Below, one piece after another: positions 1 to 6,568 of a DNA stretch of 7,317 nt (the stretch's first letter is position 1; every line of letters begins with the position of its first letter). The DNA is taken from the NCBI GenBank assembly GCA_900544385.1, contig UQVD01000094.1:1-7317 (forward strand), read 5' to 3'. The translations under genes and the position numbers were made by a program. Below the pieces are notes generated by a model. That model worked only from the letters and a program-made list of their open reading frames with translations. It had not been told where the DNA came from and did not search any database. This DNA is from an uncultured Collinsella sp. GTDB taxonomy: Bacteria; Actinomycetota; Coriobacteriia; Coriobacteriales; Coriobacteriaceae.

Positions 1-12
1 CCTGCGCAAGAC

Positions 13-38
13 GGAAAGCACATTAAGTGCTTTCCTTT
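13..38. terminator. Perfect 9-bp hairpin near the left edge, possible bidirectional terminator
   Basis: GGAAAGCAC at 13-21 pairs perfectly with GTGCTTTCC at 27-35 around an ATTAA loop. TTT follows on the plus strand and GTCTT on the minus strand. Neither is a full T-tract, so direction is unclear. It could end a gene lying left of the window or be the last stop signal for the operon. Confidence 0.4.
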
Positions 39-110
39 GCGTGCGGAACTCGCGATAAAGTTCATATGCGCCGCCCGGCTCCCGCCGCTCTCGGGGGCTC
101 CCGTCCCAAA

Positions 111-147
111 TGTGCGGAGCAAAGCTCCGCACACCAACTTTTTCTTT
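111..147 (+). terminator. Perfect 10-bp hairpin with T-tract on the plus strand
   Basis: A perfect 10-bp inverted repeat (111-120 with 124-133, loop AAA) is followed after 5 nt by TTTTTCTTT on the plus strand (138-146). This fits a terminator for a plus-strand transcript entering from the left. On the minus strand only TTT follows the stem, but the hairpin could still stop operon transcripts, so it may act in both directions. Confidence 0.45.
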
Positions 148-241
148 CAGCTAAAGCACGCCGGAAATTCGACGCTGGCTTGTTAATCTTGCTGGACGTT
201 GTCGACGCCAAACCAGCTCGGAAGCTATATCGATACAGGAA

Positions 242-272
242 GGTCCCCGGCGCTGCCCGGGCGCCAGGGACC
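242..272 (-). terminator. GC-rich hairpin just after the fusion-gene stop
   Basis: An inverted repeat pairs 242-247 with 267-272 and 249-253 with 261-265: eleven pairs with one C/A mismatch and a 7-nt loop. It begins 12 nt after the TAG stop. There is no proper T-run after it on the minus strand (TTCCTG), so it is either a weak terminator or a 3'-end-stabilising structure of the operon mRNA. Confidence 0.45.
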
Positions 273-284
273 GCGCCCTTGCGA

Positions 285-2669
285 CTACAGCGTCATGTTT
301 GAATCGGCGTCGACGTCGAACGGCGAGATTTCTCCTCGGTCGAATTTACGGCGGGCGACCTCCGCGATCATAGCGGCGTTGTCGGTGCATGCCGAGAGAG
401 GCGGCACCGTCACGCGGATGCCCTGGCGCCCGAGCTTCTTGATCATCATCTCGCGCAGATGCGGGTTGGCCGAGACGCCGCCGCCGATGCAGTATTCCTT
501 GCATCCGGTGGCATGCAGCGCGTTCTTGGCCTTCTTGTACTGAACGTCAAAGACCGCGGCCTCAAACGAAGCAGCCAGGTCGGGCAGATGAATCGTACGC
601 CCGGCTTTGGTCTCCTGCTCAATGTAGAGCGTCACGGCCGTCTTAAGGCCCGAAAGCGAGAATCGATAGTCTCCCCTACTATTGAGCGCACGGGGGAAGT
701 CAATCGCGCGGGGATTGCCCGTCTCGGCCAGTTTGGAAATGATGGGGCCGCCGGGATAGCCCAGACCCAGCGCCTTGGCCACCTTGTCGAAGGCCTCGCC
801 CACGGCGTCATCGAGCGTCTCGCCGAGCACCTCGTAGTCGCCCCACGCCTTGACGTGAACAAGCATGGTATGACCGCCCGAGACGAGCGTGAAGATAAAC
901 GGCGGCTTGAGATCGGGCTGCGCCAACAGGTTGGCGAACAGATGACCCTCCAGATGGTTGACGCACACGAGCGGTTTACCGGCGGCATAGGCAAAGCCCT
1001 TGGCGAAGGCGACGCCCACCACCAGAGCACCCACCAGGCCCGGACCCTGCGTCACGCCAACAGCGGCAAGCTCGCTCGGCGCGATGGCTCCGCCCGTAAG
1101 GCCCAGCGACGCTGCGGCGTCCTCGAGTGCCGCGTCCACGACGCTCACGATGACCTCAACGTGCTTGCGCGAGGCGATCTCGGGCACCACGCCGCCAAAG
1201 CGAGCATGAAAATCAATCTGCGTCGACACCTGGTTGGCCAGCATCTTGCCGTCCGCATCGATAATCGCCACGGCCGTCTCGTCGCAGGAACTCTCGATGG
1301 CAAGCACCAGGCGGCGGCGCTCGATTTCGGCACGCTCCTCAGCGGTGCGTTCGGGCGCGGGCAGCGGCCACACACGCTGCTCAGCCGCCGTCGGCTCGGG
1401 CGAAGCATTGTCGACCGGAAGCACCAGGGGCAGCGGAGCCGTCATGACGATGGCATCCTTGCCGGCACCATAGTAGCCGCGGCGCCGTCCTGCCTCGGTA
1501 AAGCCCAGAGCGTTATAAAGCGCGATCGCTCCCTCGTTGCCGTCCTCAACCTCGAGCGAGGCGGTCGTACAGCCGAGCATCTGGGCATCGTAGCTCACGT
1601 GCGACAGCAGCTTGCGGGCGATGCCCTCACGGCGATGTTTCGGGTCGACGGCAACATCCAGAATCTGCACGTCACCGTCTACGACCATGCCACCGGCAAG
1701 CCCCAACAGCTGACCGTCATCGTGCGCCACCCACCAGCTGCGCGGCACCGCAACATCCTCGCCCAACTCGGACAGGAACATGCCCGGCGTCCACGCCTTG
1801 TGTCCGGCACCTTCAAAGCAGGCGGCCTCTAGCGCGCTCGCGCCCTCGGCATCCGCCGCGCCCATGGGACGGAACTGCAGATGACGACCGGCGAGCTCAT
1901 CGGCAACGCCCGTAATTTCGCTCTGCGCACTCTCGGCAAGACCAAGACGCTTGCGCTCGTTTTCCTCGGCATCCGAAAGGCGCGTGTAAATCGGCAGGAC
2001 GCGAGCCGGATCGCCGTCACCCGCGGCGTGCGCAAGGATGAGACCCTCGCCCGAAGGCCACCACAAGCCGCGCTCTACGCAGCGAGCGGCCTCATCCTCG
2101 CCCAGCAGCTTGCCATAGCGCACGAGACCGTCGCCAGTCAGCTTAACCTGGTCCCAGTCCGCGGCTTGGCGCCACTCATCAAGCGCCACGGCAGCCTTGA
2201 CCACGTGCTCGCGCTCAAACTGACGCTCGGGGCCCTCGTCGCCCAGCACATACAAAGCCGGATACACCTCGCCGCGCATGGCATCGGCCAGAATGCCGAG
2301 CTTGCCACGCACGCCAGCCTTCCACGCGGTCCATGCGCAGGCATCGAGCGTCGACACACCCAACAGCGGCACGTTGGCACCGCGCGCCAGGCCCTTGGCG
2401 GTGGAAATGCCGATACGCACGCCGGTAAACGAACCCGGACCGCGACCGACGACGTAACTGCCCACGTCAGCACGGTCCATGCCAGCCTGAGCAAGCACGC
2501 TGTCGACGGTATTCACGAGCTCCACATTGGCATGGCGACGGCACATATGGTCGCCACTCACCAGCTTCGCCTCGCCCGTCTGCCCATCAATCCAGCTTGC
2601 CGCGCAGGCAAGCATATCGGTCGAAGTATCGAGCGCCACCACCAGCGCGTAATCGTTATGCAAGCTCAT
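285..2669 (-). CDS. tsaD: TsaB-RimI-TsaD fusion: t6A37 tRNA modification subunits plus N-terminal acetyltransferase
   Basis: One uninterrupted 794-residue frame joins three proteins that are normally separate. Residues 1 to about 235 are TsaB (LDTST at 13-17; GRGPGSFTGVRIG at 75-87), the ASKHA-fold partner of TsaD. Residues about 262-412 are a RimI-type GNAT acetyltransferase, with the acetyl-CoA loop R-x-x-G-x-A at 346-351 and the YNALGF motif at 385-390. A linker at about 413-452 is Pro/Ala-rich, then Glu/Arg-rich. Residues 453-794 are full-length TsaD: IESSCDET 458-465, metal-binding His572 and His576 in NHLEGH, SGGHT 597-601, DDAVGEAFDK 620-629, GYPGGP 637-642, GGGVSAN 729-735, and CTDNAAMIA 761-769 with the metal-ligand Asp. 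TsaD transfers threonylcarbamoyl from TC-AMP to A37 of tRNA in the cytoplasm. No stop or frameshift separates the domains and all catalytic motifs look intact. The ATG at 2669 overlaps tsaE by 14 nt and has only a weak AAGG 10 nt upstream. A TTG at 2687 would add six residues and is less likely. The stop is TAG at 285-287. Confidence 0.96.
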   Translation of the reverse strand: MSLHNDYALVVALDTSTDMLACAASWIDGQTGEAKLVSGDHMCRRHANVELVNTVDSVLAQAGMDRADVGSYVVGRGPGSFTGVRIGISTAKGLARGANVPLLGVSTLDACAWTAWKAGVRGKLGILADAMRGEVYPALYVLGDEGPERQFEREHVVKAAVALDEWRQAADWDQVKLTGDGLVRYGKLLGEDEAARCVERGLWWPSGEGLILAHAAGDGDPARVLPIYTRLSDAEENERKRLGLAESAQSEITGVADELAGRHLQFRPMGAADAEGASALEAACFEGAGHKAWTPGMFLSELGEDVAVPRSWWVAHDDGQLLGLAGGMVVDGDVQILDVAVDPKHRREGIARKLLSHVSYDAQMLGCTTASLEVEDGNEGAIALYNALGFTEAGRRRGYYGAGKDAIVMTAPLPLVLPVDNASPEPTAAEQRVWPLPAPERTAEERAEIERRRLVLAIESSCDETAVAIIDADGKMLANQVSTQIDFHARFGGVVPEIASRKHVEVIVSVVDAALEDAAASLGLTGGAIAPSELAAVGVTQGPGLVGALVVGVAFAKGFAYAAGKPLVCVNHLEGHLFANLLAQPDLKPPFIFTLVSGGHTMLVHVKAWGDYEVLGETLDDAVGEAFDKVAKALGLGYPGGPIISKLAETGNPRAIDFPRALNSRGDYRFSLSGLKTAVTLYIEQETKAGRTIHLPDLAASFEAAVFDVQYKKAKNALHATGCKEYCIGGGVSANPHLREMMIKKLGRQGIRVTVPPLSACTDNAAMIAEVARRKFDRGEISPFDVDADSNMTL

Positions 2670-3162
2670 CTTGTACAGCCTTATCAATCAAATCGGAAAG
2701 CTCCGCTGCGCGCTCGCCGTGCGCCTCGAGCGTTACCGTTCGCACGTCGCTATCGTTCTCATCACGCTTAAGCGTTACCGAAAGATACTCGTCTGTAAGT
2801 TCGTCCTGGAACTGTTCGCCCCACTCCAGCAGACAGGCACCCTCATAGCCCAGTACATCGAAAATGCCCGTATCCTCGAGCTCGTAAGCATGCTCTAGAC
2901 GGTACAGGTCAAAGTGAAACAGCGGAATACGCCCCTGGTCATGAACAGCCATGAGTGCGAATGTGGGGCTCGTGACCATATGGCCGTCGCCCAGACCACG
3001 CGAAACGCCCTTGGTAAAGTGGGTTTTGCCCACACCCAAGCCGCCGGTCAAGATCAGCACATCACCATCTTCCAGGCACGGCGCGACCAGCTCGCCAAAA
3101 TGCTCCGTATCGGCAGAGCAAGCCGTTTTATAAATACCTACCCCCAGGCGTTCCAGGGACAT
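2656..3162 (-). CDS. tsaE: TsaE, tRNA t6A biosynthesis ATPase
   Basis: The protein has 168 residues, close to the usual 150-170 of the YjeE/TsaE P-loop family. TsaE binds the TsaB-TsaD pair and its ATPase activity is needed for repeated t6A synthesis cycles. Visible motifs: Walker A GLGVGKT at 41-47, the switch-like VTSPTF at 63-68, HFDLYRL at 83-89 with the conserved Asp85, and LLEWGEQF at 111-118 with the conserved Glu113. The Walker A is slightly unusual: most family members have Asp or Glu where this one has Gly41 (GDLGAGKT versus GGLGVGKT). The ATG at 3162 is well supported by AGGAG at 3168-3172, 5 nt upstream. The gene starts 12 nt after the glycosylase stop, which is a tandem TAA TAA. 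Its last 14 nt overlap the start of the TsaB-RimI-TsaD gene, its direct functional partner, so the two are probably translationally coupled. No signal peptide or membrane segment is seen; the protein is cytoplasmic. Confidence 0.95.
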   Translation of the reverse strand: MSLERLGVGIYKTACSADTEHFGELVAPCLEDGDVLILTGGLGVGKTHFTKGVSRGLGDGHMVTSPTFALMAVHDQGRIPLFHFDLYRLEHAYELEDTGIFDVLGYEGACLLEWGEQFQDELTDEYLSVTLKRDENDSDVRTVTLEAHGERAAELSDLIDKAVQDELA

Positions 3163-3167
3163 ATATG

Positions 3168-3172
3168 CTCCT
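3168..3172 (-). promoter_or_regulatory. Shine-Dalgarno site of tsaE
   Basis: AGGAG on the minus strand lies 5 nt before the ATG at 3162, in the 12-nt gap after the upstream stop. It supports this ATG as the tsaE start and suggests independent ribosome loading at this junction. Confidence 0.8.
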
Positions 3173-3174
3173 TA

Positions 3175-3795
3175 TTATTCCGAGGCACCCTCTGGCGCGG
3201 GATGCCGCTCCAGATAGTCGCCCAGCATCTTAAAGTCTTCCTCCAGCAGCTCCTGCCACGCCGGATTACGCAGCGCCGCCGCCGGATGGAACGTGGGCAT
3301 CACCACAAAATGCCCCATCTGATGAAACCTGCCGCGCAGCTTGGTGATGCCAATCTCGGTCTTAAGCACAAAGTGCGTCGCGGGGTTACCGAGCGTCACG
3401 ATGATATCGGGCCAAATGCTTCGAATCTGCTCACGCAAAAACGGCGAACAGGCCAGCACTTCCTCGGGCCGAGGATTGCGATTTCCCGGTGGGCGACACT
3501 TGAGCACGTTGGCAATGTAGACGTCTTCGCGCTTGAGGCCAGCCAGCGACAGAATGCCGTTGAGATCCTCGCCCGCCGCCCCCACAAACGGTTCGCCTTG
3601 CAGATCCTCGTTACGCCCCGGCGCCTCACCGATAAACATTACGCGGGCGTGGGGGTTTCCCACGCCAAACACGATGTTATGGCGCGACTGATAGAGCTGG
3701 CAGAGATGACAGTCGCCTAGAACAGCCTCAATCTCCTCGAGCGCAACCTCGCGCGGCGCCTGGTGACTATGTCCGGGGATGTGCATGACACCCAT
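3175..3795 (-). CDS. udg: Family-4 (Fe-S) uracil-DNA glycosylase
   Basis: The protein has 206 residues, the usual size for family-4 UDGs. These enzymes excise uracil arising from cytosine deamination or dUMP misincorporation and start base-excision repair. Counting from the chosen start, the N-terminal Cys29-x2-Cys32 pair and the later Cys100 and Cys116 fit the four ligands of the [4Fe-4S] cluster. Motif A is GEAPGRNED at 56-64, followed by GEPFVGAAG at 67-75. KCRPPGNRNP lies at 99-108 and the catalytic-site HPAA at 170-173. The start is the ATG at 3795, because AGGAG sits 5 nt upstream (3801-3805). The frame is open back to 3843, but that would overlap the end of alr and has no matching ribosome site. 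The gap to alr is 8 nt. A DNA-repair gene between alr and tsaE is unusual, since in the standard actinobacterial order those two are adjacent. Older annotations sometimes call such proteins 'phage SPO1 DNA polymerase-related'. Confidence 0.93.
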   Translation of the reverse strand: MGVMHIPGHSHQAPREVALEEIEAVLGDCHLCQLYQSRHNIVFGVGNPHARVMFIGEAPGRNEDLQGEPFVGAAGEDLNGILSLAGLKREDVYIANVLKCRPPGNRNPRPEEVLACSPFLREQIRSIWPDIIVTLGNPATHFVLKTEIGITKLRGRFHQMGHFVVMPTFHPAAALRNPAWQELLEEDFKMLGDYLERHPAPEGASE

Positions 3796-3800
3796 AGTGG

Positions 3801-3805
3801 CTCCT
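3801..3805 (-). promoter_or_regulatory. Shine-Dalgarno site that fixes the glycosylase start
   Basis: AGGAG on the minus strand overlaps the TAG stop codon of alr and lies 5 nt before the ATG at 3795. This favours 3795 over a longer start at 3843 and over the internal ATG at 3786, where the spacing would be 14 nt. Confidence 0.8.
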
Positions 3806-4949
3806 ACACGTAGACCTTGTCGAGACGCATGCCAAAGCCGCAAGCAACCTCGTAGTTAATCGTGCCACGCAGGCGCGCCATCTCATCCATGGTGATCTCG
3901 GCATCACCGTCGCGGCCGACAATGATCATCTCGTCGCCATACTCGGCCTCGGGAATCTCATGCGCCGGATTGGACTGGATGGCGACCATAAACTGGTCCA
4001 TGCAGATGTTACCCACCTGACGCACACGTTCACCGCGATACAGCACGTCCATACGATTGGAGAGCGTACGCGAAAGACCGTCGGCATATCCAATCGGCAG
4101 CGTGCAAATCTGAACGCGTGTGCGCGGCACGCGATAGGTAAATCCGTAGCCCACGCCTTCGCCCATTGCAGGGTGTGCCACGCGCGTCACGCGCGCATGG
4201 ACGCTCATAACGGGATCAAGCTGCATCACGCGGCCACTCAGCTCGCACGGCTGCATGCCATACAAGCCAACGCCGGCGCGAATCATATCAAAATGCATCG
4301 AGGGGTCGAGCATCGAGGACGGCGTGTTGGCGCAGTGCACGATACCGCACTCAAAGCCCGCATCCTTAATGGCCTGAACGGCCTCGGTAAAGCGCTGACA
4401 CTGCAGTTTGTAGTCCCAGCCCGAAGGTTCATCGGCCGTGGCGAAGTGCGTAAATACGCCGTCGCACTGAATACCGCGATGGAAATTAATACCGCGCACA
4501 AAGTCGAGCACCTGCGTGTAGTGTACGCCGATACGATTCATACCTGTCTCGATGGCGAGATGATACTTGCCCACCTTGCCCGCCGCGACGGCACATTCGC
4601 CATACGCAAGAGCAAAGTCAGACGTATAGACCGAGGGCATGATATCAAACTCGAGCAACGTCGGAATGGCCTCGATAGGCGGCTCGCTTAGGATGAGGAT
4701 GGGCTTCGTAATCCCGCCCTGTCGGAGCTCAACGCCCTCGTTAACCGTCGCCACGGCAAACATGTCGGCACCGGCCGAATACATGATCTTGGCGCACTCA
4801 ACAGCTCCATGACCATAAGCATCGGCCTTGACCACGCAGCACAGGCGCTGACGTGGATTCAGCAAGTTCTTATAGGCCCTCGTGTTGCGACGGAGCGCCC
4901 CACGGTCGATCTCGACCCAGGACCAGCGCGTCAAATCGGCTTTATTCAT
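3804..4949 (-). CDS. alr: Alanine racemase
   Basis: The protein has 381 residues, typical for a PLP-dependent fold-III alanine racemase. It converts L-alanine to D-alanine for peptidoglycan precursors and acts in the cytoplasm. The N-terminal TIM-barrel domain carries the PLP lysine in VVKADAYGHGA (Lys41). Further conserved blocks are ETGMNRIG at 134-141, FTHFATAD at 166-173 and RAGVGLYG at 224-231. The C-terminal beta domain has the catalytic tyrosine in GVGYG (Tyr268), then LPIGYADG at 284-291 and NICMDQ at 314-319. All expected catalytic features are present. The ATG at 4949 is 2 nt after the nnr stop. There is no strong Shine-Dalgarno (only GGAT about 8 nt upstream), so translation probably depends on ribosomes finishing nnr. 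The stop is TAG at 3804-3806, and its bases form part of the ribosome site of the next gene. Confidence 0.97.
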   Translation of the reverse strand: MNKADLTRWSWVEIDRGALRRNTRAYKNLLNPRQRLCCVVKADAYGHGAVECAKIMYSAGADMFAVATVNEGVELRQGGITKPILILSEPPIEAIPTLLEFDIMPSVYTSDFALAYGECAVAAGKVGKYHLAIETGMNRIGVHYTQVLDFVRGINFHRGIQCDGVFTHFATADEPSGWDYKLQCQRFTEAVQAIKDAGFECGIVHCANTPSSMLDPSMHFDMIRAGVGLYGMQPCELSGRVMQLDPVMSVHARVTRVAHPAMGEGVGYGFTYRVPRTRVQICTLPIGYADGLSRTLSNRMDVLYRGERVRQVGNICMDQFMVAIQSNPAHEIPEAEYGDEMIIVGRDGDAEITMDEMARLRGTINYEVACGFGMRLDKVYV

Positions 4950-4951
4950 GA

Positions 4952-6568
4952 TTAGTCATCCGACCCTTCGTCCATGATTCCCAGATCTTCGAGCGCATCC
5001 TTTGCCGCCAGCTCCATGGCAGGACCGATCAAGTCGATAAGATCGGTCGCGATAACGCTCTTCTCACCATACTCCGTCGCCGCGGCAAAACCGGCGTAGC
5101 TGTGAAGTGCGACGGCGTACGAATACAGCAACTCCCAACGATCCATCTCGTCGCGCATGGTGGCAAGCGTGCCGGCCAAAATACCCGCGAGAACATCACC
5201 CGAACCGGCAGTTGCCAGAGAAGCCGGACCCGAGAGCGGCAGCAGTACACGCTCAACGCCACAGATAGCCGTCGTCGGCCCCTTGGCAATGACCACCAGA
5301 TTGTCGGAGCCTGCAGCCCAGACAACCTTCTGCGCGGCTGCAATCGCGGTACCAAGGTCGTTCACCTCGTCACCGGCAACCAGACGCGAAAGCTCACGAT
5401 AGTGCGGCGTCATAACCAACGGCTGCTCGCGACGATACATCTCGGGGTTACTATCAATACCGTCAATGGCAATCTTAGCAAGGCAGTTGAGTGCATCGGC
5501 ATCCAAAATAAGCGGTACATCAAGCTCGAGCAAGCCCGAAACCACCTGCATAGCGCCGGCAGACGTCGTCATACCGGGACCGCACAGTACGCAGCTGTAC
5601 TTCTTTGCAATCTCGCACACCGTCATGCGCGCAGCGGCGCCAAAGGAGCCGCGGGAATCAGACGGAATAGCAAAGACGGGAATCGAAGGAAGTGCCATGC
5701 GAATAAGATTAGCGCAGGCGTCAGGAGCCGCGACTGCCACGTAACCAGCACCCGCGCGAGCTGCAGACTTGGCCGCCATAATGGCAGCACCAGGATATTG
5801 CGCAGATCCGGCGACAATAAGCACAGAGCCACGGGAATACTTATCGATATTCGTAGGAAGTGGAGCAAAGTAATCAACTAAGTCACCGGGCTCGACAATC
5901 TCGGCGGCGTGGTCGACATCATCGATGACCTCGTCAAGACGGTCGTAAAGATTGCCGCAGATCAAATCGCCAGCATACTCAGGGCCATCAGCGCTATACA
6001 GACCAATCTTGGGCGCAATCATCGTCACCGTATGCTCGGCACGAATGCAGTCGTCATCAACAACGCCCGTCTCGGCATTCAGGCCCGAGGGGACATCAAT
6101 GGATACGACACAATCGGCGCATTCATTGACCGTAGGAATCCAGATGGAGAACGGCGCACGCAGATTCCCGTGGAAACCGGTACCAAAAATGGCATCGACA
6201 ACAACATCGGCCTTATCGATCAAAACCTCGAGTTCGTCACGCGAAGGGCCGACGCAAACGTGCACATCGCGGCCGGCAGTACGACGAGCAACATGACGTG
6301 CCAGAGCAGCAGGAATCTCATCCGGTTCAACCGGAGAAACGATATCCACGTCCACACCCTTATGGCTCAGAATATCGGCGGCAACCCAACCGTCGCCGCC
6401 ATTATTACCAAAACCGACCAGAACGAGAACCCGATCGGGATTGAGCTTCAAGACCTCGTTGGCGGCAAACTCACCCGCTAGCTCCATAAGCTCGGCCTTC
6501 GAAGTCCCTTCGCGTTCGATGATATCCTCGAGACGAACGACTTCTTCGGTACTCAAAACCGGTTTCAT
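4952..6568 (-). CDS. nnr: Bifunctional NAD(P)HX epimerase / ADP-dependent NAD(P)HX dehydratase
   Basis: The protein has 538 residues with the standard bacterial two-domain layout. It repairs NADHX and NADPHX, hydrated forms of the reduced cofactors: the N-terminal domain interconverts the R and S epimers and the C-terminal domain dehydrates the S form using ADP (ATP in eukaryotes). Epimerase domain, about 1-215: LMELAG 27-32, GFGNNGGDG 52-60, DAIFGTG 125-131, SIDVPSG 156-162. Dehydratase domain (ribokinase-like), about 240-525: RGSVLIVAGS 246-255, CGPGM 329-333, LDADALN 355-361, TPHYRE 387-392, KGPTT 429-433, and ATAGSGDVLAGILAG 452-466 with the catalytic-site Asp458. The TPHYRE block departs from the usual TPHPGE. 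The C-terminus is acidic. The start ATG directly follows the acpS stop with no gap, and AGGAG lies 5 nt upstream. Cytoplasmic. Confidence 0.96.
   Translation of the reverse strand: MKPVLSTEEVVRLEDIIEREGTSKAELMELAGEFAANEVLKLNPDRVLVLVGFGNNGGDGWVAADILSHKGVDVDIVSPVEPDEIPAALARHVARRTAGRDVHVCVGPSRDELEVLIDKADVVVDAIFGTGFHGNLRAPFSIWIPTVNECADCVVSIDVPSGLNAETGVVDDDCIRAEHTVTMIAPKIGLYSADGPEYAGDLICGNLYDRLDEVIDDVDHAAEIVEPGDLVDYFAPLPTNIDKYSRGSVLIVAGSAQYPGAAIMAAKSAARAGAGYVAVAAPDACANLIRMALPSIPVFAIPSDSRGSFGAAARMTVCEIAKKYSCVLCGPGMTTSAGAMQVVSGLLELDVPLILDADALNCLAKIAIDGIDSNPEMYRREQPLVMTPHYRELSRLVAGDEVNDLGTAIAAAQKVVWAAGSDNLVVIAKGPTTAICGVERVLLPLSGPASLATAGSGDVLAGILAGTLATMRDEMDRWELLYSYAVALHSYAGFAAATEYGEKSVIATDLIDLIGPAMELAAKDALEDLGIMDEGSDD

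Larger units (their letters stand above)
1..284. other. Intergenic region after the operon
   Basis: No convincing gene is seen here. Open frames exist on both strands, but none has a believable ribosome site or protein-like composition, and they run through the hairpins at 13-35, 111-133 and 242-272. Between the hairpins, 134-241 is mixed-composition sequence with only a weak dyad (GCTGG at 191-195, CCAGC at 213-217) and no tRNA-like or recognisable RNA motif. Confidence 0.6.

Noticed and set aside
1..65. Possible partial minus-strand gene starting at an ATG at 65 and running off the left edge
   Set aside because: Only 21 codons are visible, it has no clear ribosome site, and it runs through a perfect hairpin more easily explained as a terminator.
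27..543. Plus-strand open frames of 91 and 114 codons at the left end
   Set aside because: They cross hairpins and the coding end of tsaD, have no ribosome site, and their translations look like random GC-rich sequence.
459..1832. Long open frame of 457 codons on the plus strand opposite the fusion gene
   Set aside because: It is antisense to well-conserved TsaB/RimI/TsaD motifs, is rich in Arg, His and Gly, has no family motif, and is the expected by-product of GC-rich codon use.
1881..2771. Open frame of 296 codons on the plus strand
   Set aside because: It is antisense to tsaB and the tsaE end, with no recognisable domain or ribosome site; a shadow of the real genes.
2914..3720. Open frame of 268 codons on the plus strand
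   Set aside because: It spans antisense across two real genes (tsaE and the glycosylase) and has shadow-like composition.
3796..3843. Upstream in-frame extension of the glycosylase to 3843
   Set aside because: It would overlap alr by 40 nt and lacks a ribosome site, whereas the ATG at 3795 has AGGAG at ideal spacing.
5102..5881. Open frame of 259 codons on the plus strand opposite nnr
   Set aside because: It lies opposite conserved dehydratase motifs and is Arg/Asn/His-rich with no domain.
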